A stretch of 31,331 nucleotides of DNA, from the NCBI GenBank assembly GCA_003427395.1, contig BFEA01000017.1, forward strand, positions 4,755,336 to 4,786,666, given 5' to 3'. The stretch comes from Chara braunii (taxonomy: Eukaryota > Streptophyta > Charophyceae > Charales > Characeae). Made by a program: the position numbers and the translations under genes. A model generated the notes under the pieces. It was not told the DNA's origin, ran no database searches, and was given only the letters and a program-made list of their open reading frames with translations. Numbering within the stretch: the first letter of the stretch is position 1; each line of letters begins with the position of its first letter. This document shows positions 10,580 to 19,052 of this stretch, in pieces.

Positions 10580-11203
10580 TAAGTCCCACTTCAACCACCG
10601 CGCTTGCACAAACCCTACGGACGATCTCCTCACAAAGAATACAGGTCTGCTTTTCTGCTAAGGCTCCACCCATTGCTGACCAAGTTTTTTTCCTGTGCAT
10701 CAGTTCCACTACGTACTACGAGGGCCCTATCACAAGAAGGCTTCCAAACCTTAGACCCTCAAAACTAATGTCGGATTCTCTGCTGTTCCTCAACCAGTGT
10801 ACACATCTTCACACTAATCAACAAGCTTTATCGGAAAATGTTTGAAGTTTTCCAGGCTAGTCCTCAAACTAGGCGGGAAAAAGGCACCCACCAAAAGAAG
10901 AGGGTGCCAAAATTCCAAGCTAGCCTATAAGAAAAAACTTTATTTTCCTCCCGTAGCCAGTGGAAAAACTTCCAACCTTCAAAACGCATGCCCACAGTTT
11001 ATCTTCCAGCATTTACCTACTCAACATAAAGATCCAACTTAACCCTAGGAAAAATCTGAAGGCAGCCTAAATACTTCATTCAAGACAGATTGCGTTTCAC
11101 ATAGAACAAAAACATAATGTGCTTACCCTATTCGTGAGCAGAACACCAAGAAGCATTTCTCTCACAGATTTGTAGGTACATTTCTTCCGTTCATCAACGA
11201 GGT

Positions 11204-11205
<2 letters not shown>
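10580..11205. other. No gene recognised
   Basis: Plus-strand frames at 10546-10845 and 10842-11042 have no motif I know. AT-rich, no repeats noted. Confidence 0.4.
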
Positions 11206-11269
<64 letters not shown>

Positions 11270-11687
11270 NNNNNNNNNNNNNNNNNNNNNNNNNNNNNNN
11301 NNNNNNNNNNNNNNNNNNNNNNNNNNNNNNNNNNNNNNNNNNNNNNNNNNNNNNNNNNNNNNNNNNNNNNNNNNNNNNNNNNNNNNNNNNNNNNNNNNNN
11401 NNNNNNNNNNNNNNNNNNNNNNNNNNNNNNNNNNNNNNNNNNNNNNNNNNNNNNNNNNNNNNNNNNNNNNNNNNNNNNNNNNNNNNNNNNNNNNNNNNNN
11501 NNNNNNNNNNNNNNNNNNNNNNNNNNNNNNNNNNNNNNNNNNNNNNNNNNNNNNNNNNNNNNNNNNNNNNNNNNNNNNNNNNNNNNNNNNNNNNNNNNNN
11601 NNNNNNNNNNNNNNNNNNNNNNNNNNNNNNNNNNNNNNNNNNNNNNNNNNNNNNNNNNNNNNNNNNNNNNNNNNNNNNNNNNNNNNN

Positions 11688-11755
<68 letters not shown>
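11206..11755. repeat. (CT)n, 418-base gap, (CA)n
   Basis: (CT)n at 11207-11269, N at 11270-11687, (CA)n at 11688-11755. Assembly stopped in two different dinucleotide repeats. Predicted proteins through this stretch are spurious. Confidence 0.97.
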
Positions 11756-11759
<4 letters not shown>

Positions 11760-12284
11760 CTTCTCTTTCTCAGGCTGCTGCACTGTTTCATTTTTCGCTG
11801 ATTCATTGTTGATTCGTTGTTGCTGCTCCGATGTCTGCAGCTCCATTTTCTCTGCTCTGTCAATATGATCTTCCCAAGGCCCAGTGTGTCAAAGCCCTAC
11901 TGTGCTTCCCTCCAAGAACTCCACTTCTGTAGGTCTTGTTTACTTGGAAACGGTCCGTAGGAAGTTGCTAAGGTCGGCAACATTATAATCCATGAAGTTG
12001 CTCTGATTGTTCCATGGGAAGGACGCTGAGCTCGAGCGTTCTTCGGCTCGACATGTTCGGCGTGTTCAGATAGTTCAGGGAGTTACCCCCGTCTTGAAAG
12101 CTGCCATCTGGCTCTCGTTCAGCTCCACAGCTGCTGTGTGGAAACCCCATGCTGTCTGCCTCCTCTCCTCAGAGAGCCCACCCACTCCCCCCTCTAAGCC
12201 CTGGACAAGCTCGTGTCTCTATTGCTCGAGCTATCCTGTGTAGCGCGACCGCTGCAAGACCCCCCTTCCCCGCGCTTCACGCTC
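11756..12284. other. No gene recognised
   Basis: A moderately GC-balanced stretch with a 78-residue frame (12007-12243) lacking a domain. It could hold a diverged exon, but nothing supports one. Confidence 0.35.
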
Positions 12285-12450
12285 CGGGGCATGGTGGTTA
12301 AGCTCCGTGCGGCTATGCACGCGGCATCACCACGCGTCTATGGCAAAACCCTAATACTGTGCCGCTCGCGTCATGGGAGCAGAGCGCTAGGGCGCCGGCT
12401 TCCCGCTTCGTCCTCAAAATCTATTATCCCCAAAAAAAAAACAAAAAAAC
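12285..12450 (+). mobile_element. GC-rich possible SINE with A-tail
   Basis: A GC-rich body with GGGAGCAGAGCGCTAGGGCG followed by CCGGCTTCC (tRNA D-arm/anticodon-like) ends in an A-rich tail interrupted by C (12430-12452). The composition contrasts with AT-richer neighbours. No target duplication was established, so this is a weak call. Confidence 0.3.
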
Positions 12451-12452
12451 AA

Positions 12453-12961
12453 TCCAAAGGCTTTGGAACTGCTGACTCAGAGAAAAAATGAGGAAAATGA
12501 AAGTCTGGAGGCTGTATCATGGCTGCTGCCAGCCTCGTCAGCCCACCAGTGGCTGCCAGATCTTCCCTTGCCCTTTTTTATTTTTTTTATTTTTATTTTC
12601 ACAAGAACATATTTTGCTATCTCATCATGATGCCCCAAATCTGTGTTGCTATGGAGGTGGTGGGACAGAGTCTGGACGTGGATAACTTGAGAGGAAAAAT
12701 GGCCACGGACCTGGTAAACCATGTTCCTGGCCCACCACCCAAGGCTACAGAGGGACCAGAAGTACTGATAACTGGTTCAGGATGGGGAGGAAAGCAGTAC
12801 TGGGGGGACTTCAGATGTCAAGATGCACCTATGCATGGGAAGACGTCCAACTAGACCACCAGACAAGAAAGAACATAACAACCTATGTCCAAACAGCCAT
12901 TTTTTGGGAGAACGGCATCAGGTAAAAACACCTCAATGACCCGAACAAGAAAAAGATGAAA
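12453..12961 (+). other. Unassigned 111-residue open frame region
   Basis: The plus frame 12519-12854 opens with ATG and includes a hydrophobic Phe/Tyr-rich stretch made by a T-rich tract, then a Gly/Pro-containing tail. A second frame overlaps it. No family was recognised, and the T-rich origin of the hydrophobic part argues against a real gene. Confidence 0.25.
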
Positions 12962-13014
12962 ATACCTTTCTCGGAATTTCTTGCCTTTTGGCTAAGATCA
13001 AGTGTAGTATCTGT
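12962..13014 (+). pseudogene. U2 snRNA 5' fragment with 9-bp insertion
   Basis: It begins exactly at the U2 5' end (ATACCTTTCTCGG), is interrupted by AATTTCTTG, then resumes CCTTTTGGCTAAGATCAAGT...GTAGTATCTGTT before breaking off. The break coincides with the A-tail (seen here as T-rich DNA, 13015-13030) of a small minus-strand retroposon. This is a second U2-derived sequence within 6 kb of the one in the aquaporin intron. Confidence 0.85.
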
Positions 13015-13084
13015 TTTTTCTTTTCTTTAACTTCGTGTACGGGAAGCCTACTTAACGAGGTGATAAGAGCATCCTCATCAAGTG
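13014..13084 (-). mobile_element. Tiny A-tailed retroposon, minus-strand copy in U2 fragment
   Basis: On the minus strand: GGATGCTCTTATCACCTCGT, then TAAGTAGG and an A-rich tail (AAAGAAAAGAAAAAA, seen as T-rich at about 13015-13030). The motif is at 13057-13070. Its tail abuts the broken end of the U2 fragment at 13014, so its insertion probably cut that fragment. Confidence 0.65.
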
Positions 13085-13099
13085 CCCCCTGCAGCGAAG

Positions 13100-13792
13100 G
13101 CTCCATCTATTGGTGGGGAGCAACACCTGCTGGAAATCGGGTCCAGTGTCCCTGTACAATTATGTGAATGTATCTGCTGGGAATCGGGTCCAGCGTCCTT
13201 ATGCAGAATTGTGTTGATGGCTCCACCTACCTAGTGTATGCACGTTTTAGACAATATATGTGAGATGATGGGAGAACCCTATCCATCTGATCTACCGTAT
13301 CTCCAAAACAAACTGGGACATCGAGATCGATCTAATAAATCAGACGAAACCCTAACGTTGATGTAATGTGTATGACGTATTGAGCTGCAACTCAAAGCCA
13401 GCTTCCGTATACGATGATGAGTTGAGATGTCAAAGAGAACCTATCTATCAGACGAGGGGGGGAATCCCACACGTTAGTGTGATGTGTGTGATGTGTGTAA
13501 GCTGGGAATCATAACCAGCTTCATTCATTTATGCAATGATAAGATATCAAAGAAGAAATACACTCCATCCTATATATATACTTACCTAACCTGTTTCTTA
13601 AAGAAGAACGGAGGCATTGATTACTCCCCTACAAAAAGGAAGGATTGACCTCCTGTTCATGAAGTATTATTCCTAATAGAGAGTTGTTAATTTCTGACTT
13701 CCCATACTTCTCAATTGACTCTGTATATGTTTTGTATATGGGACGCTGGACCCGCTTTCCAGCAGGTGATGCTCCCCACCAATAGATGGAGC
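13100..13792. mobile_element. Possible 693-bp element bounded by the two-hairpin repeat
   Basis: A 53-base repeat GCTCCATCTATTGGTGGGGA...CCAGTGTCCC at 13100-13152 is present inverted at 13740-13792, with a partial extra copy at 13175-13198. The interior (AT-rich, with TATATATATA near 13574 and repeats of GATGTGTGTGATGTGTG) has no coding sequence. These may be true terminal repeats or a chance pairing of a dispersed repeat, since single copies exist elsewhere. Confidence 0.4.
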
Positions 13793-15772
13793 CTCCCCCT
13801 GGGGTGCTAGTGGTGACGGCTCGTACCAGCAGCACTAGCACTGGCAGGGGTTGTTTAAAAAAAAAAAAAAAGATCGCCCTTCTGCTGCCAAAATTATCGT
13901 TGTCCACCCCCAGCAAGCAATCTTCAAACCCGCCAATAGCAGATCGAGCTGGCGAAGCCCTGACCTATCTCCCCCCCGATTGAAGTTGTAGAAAGCAACT
14001 CCAATTAGCAATCCATCCGAGCTCAACAAGGGGGAGAGCAGCAAACCAACTCCCACCCTATGCCACCCAAAGAAAAGGAGATGGACACAGAGTACACCAT
14101 CAGTTTGTAATTATTGAGCAGAGGTATTGATCCTTGGATCCTGAATAAGAACAACAATCAATGAAGAGGATCACCATGGATACAGTTCAAGTTTGCTTCC
14201 TAGTCGCCCTTCTGCTGACTACAAGCATATAGCGCTCCCACCACTAACGGTGGCACTCACACTGCCTCCGCAGTGCCGGTGCCTGTAGATGCTAGCTCAC
14301 AAGTGGGGGACAGAGAGAGTGTTTTCCAGAAGAGGTTTGATCCAACAGACAAACCTTAATCACGGCAGTTCTGAGAATGATGTGAAGTACTGATATGACT
14401 ACTCATTGACTAACACTGTCAGATAATCCGGCCTACGGTACGGCCTGTCCTGAAGATGAGGGCAGATGCACTACCATAAATTCACTCATAAGCCAGACCC
14501 TCTGACCCAAGGCTTGAAGGAGTCAATCCAACAACGAGAGGGATGACCGGGCTATAAGACTTGCACCTAAATACTGCCAACATCTAACTAATCAAGAGCT
14601 GCTACCTGTTATGGCACCCATCCTCGTACAAATCCTACAGGAGCAGTAGCAGAAGCTTCATGAATTTGGCCTTACTTACCGGAAACAAATAGCAAACAGT
14701 AGCGGAAGCTCAACAGGTCACAACTAAAGTTAAAAACTATCCTTGGAATTACAGTTCCATACAGATAGAGGGTCACAGCAAGAAGCGCCGAGTCAAATTC
14801 CACGGAGAGATCAAACATATGCATCAGAACGGAGGGAACAATTGATGCGGTCGGAGTTAAACTAGTCATGACTCATGAGCGCATTGAAGAAAATAATCCT
14901 GAAAGTATTACAAAAAGGAACTTCAAAAGGGCATAAATCTAACCCCAGTAATGGCTGGATGCAGTAAGTCAAAATCAACGACGACAAAGATTCTATCCTA
15001 TTCCTTAGCTCTGCGAAAATGAACAGGTAGGAACGGCCAACAGGTTTTTTTTTTTTTTTTTTTTTTTGGAAAAACTTGGGAGAACGAATTTTTAGAATCA
15101 ACAACTGGAAAAACCTGCCAATATTGACTGCCCTGGACTCGGGAGCTGGTTGTGGAGGCTCTTTTAACTGTAATCCACCTGTAATCACCAAACCAGCTGT
15201 CCATAATCTGCAGGCTCCATGGGCCTGGAAACAACGGCCAACAGGTATCATGGCCGAGTACAGAGCTTTCCAGCCGGACGTGGAAGCAAGTGGATCTAAG
15301 CTATTACTGTGTCTGGTTTCATACACTTAAATTCTTGCTCTTCATGACCTGTCCTGCCCTTGCTCGTATCAGCAGCAGTCCCACCGCTATTGCAAGCTCT
15401 CACACTGCTTCCGCAAGCTCTCACACTGCTTCCGCAAGTGCTGCCTTAACTGCTGGCATGCTCAAGTACTCTGTCACAACGGTGTGAAAGGATAGCAGAG
15501 AATGGAACACTCATCCATGCGTTACTCACCGATGGAAGCGCCATCATGATGATGACGAGAGTGCAACCCACAACTAAATAGCATGAAAACCTTGGTCATG
15601 CTGTTTGCGCCCCAGTGAAAGATTAGGTCGTCATCCTCGTACTGGGAGAAGCGCCGTCAGGACACGAACGGGATTAGCGCTAACATGAGCACTAATTTGC
15701 GGCCACCGTTCTCATTCCCTTTTGTAGCTCATCAATGATTTTGGATACTATGGATACAATAATTTGTGGTTA
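13793..15772. other. No gene recognised; two similar Ser/Ala/Thr segments
   Basis: Segments near 14232-14290 and 15370-15440 share TCCCACC(A/G)CTA and CTCACACTGC(C/T)TCCGCA in order. In one frame each they read as Ser/Ala/Thr-rich peptide (THTASA, SSHTASASSHTASAS). At 14176 an ATG opens an 18-residue hydrophobic, signal-like peptide before a stop. These may be decayed relatives of a secreted Ser/Thr/Ala-rich protein, but frames are broken and the similarity is short. A poly-T tract at 15045-15067 is also present. Confidence 0.3.
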
Positions 15773-15825
15773 GGACGTTCGACCCGCTTTCCAACAGGTG
15801 CAGCTCCCCACCAATAGATTGGGAG
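15773..15825 (-). repeat. Two-hairpin repeat, copy with a paired change
   Basis: On the minus strand the first hairpin is CTCCC...GGGAG and the second GTTGGA/TCGAAC. The second base pair is T-A here instead of C-G in other copies, a compensating change; one other position mismatches. Confidence 0.62.
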
Positions 15826-15890
15826 CCATCAAACAGTGCAGACTCAAACCCACCAGACACTCCTACAGCCTGACGGGTAGTTGTCTGTCA

Positions 15891-15955
15891 AAAAAAAAAA
15901 AAAAAAAAAAAAAAAANAAAAAAAAAAAAAAAAAAAAAATAATAATAATAATAAC
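15891..15955. repeat. Poly-A tract with N, then (AAT)n
   Basis: About 48 A positions with N at 15917, ending in AATAATAATAATAATAAC. It lies 66 bases after a two-hairpin repeat. Confidence 0.92.
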
Positions 15956-16336
15956 AATTTTATAATTTGTATTTTTTATTAAAGAATTTTGATGTGACCC
16001 TCTGGGGTTGGGACCCACTATGTTGTGACGCTGTTTTCGCATTAAAAAAAAAGGTTATCCTGCGTTTTGCAGATTTCAAAACCTCTTTTTTCTGTGAATT
16101 AAAGAAAGCAAGAGCATTTTCTGGCTTCTCCTGTCAACCCAATGGGCAAGGAGGCAGCAAATTCGTCTCCTGTTTTTGAGGATGAGTTCTTCGGTCACCC
16201 AATGGGCTGCGTCCTCTGAAGGTCATTTTTCTGTTTTGCAGATCTCATGAAGGCTGAGAGCAGTGAGGAAGCAACTGTTACAAGGAAACGTTGCAAAATC
16301 ACCCCCCACCTCAAAAATGGGCAAAAATGCAACAAC

Positions 16337-16487
16337 GGATGAACAGTGGAATTCGAATTGAAAAGGAAAATTCACAAGAAGTGCTAATCCTCTCTAGAAC
16401 GCGGATTGGATGAACAGTGGAATTCGAATTGAGAAGGAAAAAAATTAATTCAAAAGAAGTACTAATCCTCTCTAGAACGCGGATTGG
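16337..16487. repeat. Two tandem copies of a ~71-bp unit
   Basis: GGATGAACAGTGGAATTCGA at 16337 recurs at 16408. Both copies end CTAATCCTCTCTAGAACGCG + GATTGG. Confidence 0.9.
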
Positions 16488-16647
16488 TTGACACCTGGCC
16501 ACGAAACTTCACCCTTTCACAAACAGGCCGCCCGTGGGCCGTGGATATCAATCTCCATCCACGGACTGTATGTGTCACGAAAGGCCGCATGTGATTGAAA
16601 TCGTCAGCAAGTCGTTGTAAAACGTCTCTAGTGGGTCCTGACCTGGG

Positions 16648-16818
16648 CTGAGGTCCCACTAGCAAAGAGGATCGGATCGAATGCCTGAATCTGGATGTGT
16701 TTTATGCAGAGAGATGCAGAAAAGCAGTTCAATCTCGATTTCCCGCACCTCTCTACAAACACATTCAGATGCAGGCATTCGATCCGATACTCTTTGCTAG
16801 TGTGACCACGCCCCTGAG
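16648..16818. mobile_element. Foldback element, CACTRGCAAAGAG family
   Basis: The left arm has CACTAGCAAAGAGGATCGGA and GAATGCCTGAATCTGGATGT. The right arm is inverted: ACATTCAGATGCAGGCATTC, GATCCGATACTCTTTGCTAG. The same core (ACTRGCAAAGAGGAT, TGTCTGAATCTGGA-type) occurs in the 1111-1278 copy, and the two elements are nearly the same length (about 170 bp). Confidence 0.72.
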
Positions 16819-16881
16819 GCAAAAGTTGTCTGCATAACATACTTTGTTTTCAGAATTTTGGGATTTTTTTATCTTCTTCTT

Positions 16882-16914
<33 letters not shown>

Positions 16915-17447
16915 TTAAATAAGAAACAACCCGATTCAATGCTAGGGGTGCCGGTAGGAGCAGACACCTCTAGCACTTCCCGGTTGATCTGCTCTGTTAC
17001 TTCTCAGACAGCTCCTTCTACCCAAGCACCTTCCCCAACAAGAATGCCGCGCTGCCACCATAATGCCAAAGTACTGTTCGCCGTCCTCATCTAAACATGT
17101 TATCTGTGAAGGTAGGTGCTTCCGAGTCTGACTCATTCATCGGTGACCAGAAGCCTGTCAGAATTATAGCTTGTCAAGACCACGGCCAGGGGGTGTATGG
17201 GACTCTGGGACCATCCGTCTGCCGACTCGGAGGGCCTGCATCTCACCAGTAAATGTATATAACAGCGCCAGTCTGATTTTTTTATTTTTTTAATATTTTT
17301 TTATATTTTTTTTTTAAGCCCAGGGTGTCGGCAATCATTTTTTTAAGCGCCAGTATAGGACAGTCTTGACTCTGCATTTGGACACAAATGTGTGGACTGC
17401 ACTGCAACTTCGATCAGGTGGTAGCTGTAGGATGACAATCATTATGA

Positions 17448-17480
<33 letters not shown>

Positions 17481-18234
17481 GATGACTATGATCTTTCCTC
17501 GGAAAGCATTTTGACCGACTCCTTCACAGTGACTTCTCTCTCCCAAGTCTGACCCAGACTGAAAACGTTTTTAAGGCCTGAGTTTTCTCTCAAGCCTAAC
17601 TTGAAGTTTAAGTCTTGTATGGCCAAAATACGATGCCAAGATCATTTTCACTGAGGATTGCCTCTGCTCTGTGTTGTGTGCCTTCCTTCTTTCCCTTGTG
17701 TTTGTTTCTCTGCTCTCCGTCTATTCTTCGCTATCCCTTATGATATTCTCACCCCCGTTTTTGAATTCTTATTACCTCAACAATCCTTCTTTTTTTTTAA
17801 TTTATTTATTTATTTATTTATTATTTTAATAATCCAAAGCAAGCTCTTCCTTAGTACTTGGTTTACCAACACACCCTCTCTGCTGCATAGGCTCCCCTCA
17901 ACCTCCCCTCTGATCACTCAGTCACACACACCTACACACCTACACACCTACACACCTTCACACCTTCACACCTTCACACGTACACACCTACACTCCTACA
18001 CACATACACACATACACACGCATTTGATTTGAGGGCATACTCGCATGCATCGGGTCTTTTATGGCTGTATATGTCCATAGTTACGGCGAAATGGAGACCA
18101 AAGAAAAAGGTTTATGGACGGTGACTATGCCCTTGAGAACCAGGCTGAGTGCACTTTTTCGCCTGACCGGTGCTGTAATGATTGGATGGGGATCTTGGGC
18201 CCGGGGTAATTGAATGTGCAACGTTATGCTGCAG
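16819..18234. other. Sequence upstream of the aquaporin exons; no first exon found
   Basis: T-rich tracts (16865-16916, 17277-17316, 17452-17479) and the CACACCT minisatellite. I searched for an exon with a first aquaporin helix (EF...F.FxG.G type) and did not see one. The exon may be further upstream, diverged, or lost to misassembly. Confidence 0.5.
17923..18024. repeat. CACACCT-type minisatellite
   Basis: Repeats of CACACCTA/CACACCTT shifting to CACACATA. They give a Thr/His/Ser-rich frame that is not a gene. Confidence 0.88.
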
Positions 18235-18992
18235 GGTTTTCCTTAAACGAGACAAAAGACGTTGACTTCAACGCGAAGCTGATCTCCATTGCTATGGCTC
18301 ATGGGCTGGCCATCGGCATCATGGTGTCCGCTACAGCTGGCGTGTCCGGGGGCCATATCAATCCTGCTGTCACCTTTGGGATGCTGCTCACCGGCCGAAT
18401 CAGCTTGATGAGATCCATCATGTACTGGGTTGCCCAAATTGTTGGTGCTATTTTTGGATCGGGTCTCATCGCTGGCATTTCACCCAACGCATCTGAGGTA
18501 AGGGCACTCTTATTCAAAGCCTCACCAGGTTACTACCGTCGTCCCCGAACATAACGCACCCTGATAATGAATGTATCAAAGGTATATGTCCGGTCAGATA
18601 CTACCAAAATAAGGGTGCGTTGTGTTCGGGGGAAGACGGTAGCTTGCTGTTAAATTGTCCCCCTGTTTCCCATCAGCATGATTGGAGAGCGTCTCACATG
18701 TTTAAAGTTTAAACCACCTGTACCTTTCTCGGCCTTTTGGCTAAGATCAAGTGTAGTATCTGTTCTGATCAGTTTAATATCTGATCTGTGGTCCATCGGG
18801 CCACTACGATATTAAATTTTTAACCAAAAAAAAAAAAAAAAAAAAAAGTTGTGCCCGTCCCAAAATATTATATATATATATATCGTCAAATAGAACTGCC
18901 CGGTAAACCGTAGGCAGAGAGGGAGAAGAGGACAACAAACGAGGGGCTGTGACAAACTGTTTCGTCGGAGTTTCACCGACTCATCAGGAGGC

Positions 18993-19052
<60 letters not shown>

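Noticed and set aside
11097-11863. Long minus-strand proteins of 186-249 residues
   Set aside because: They consist of CT/CA repeats and assembly-gap Ns.
13314-13370. Another hammerhead core (CGAAAC near TGATG)
   Set aside because: The order of the motifs is wrong and no stem II forms.
16337-16487. CRISPR-like repeat array
   Set aside because: Two long direct copies only, no short spacers, in a eukaryotic context.
18243-18517. Minus-strand frames over the first aquaporin exon
   Set aside because: Shadows of the real coding strand; they show no family match.
18721-18847. Functional U2 snRNA gene
   Set aside because: The 3' half is absent and replaced by an A-tail, and the upstream-element-like motif lacks the normal spacing to a TATA box.
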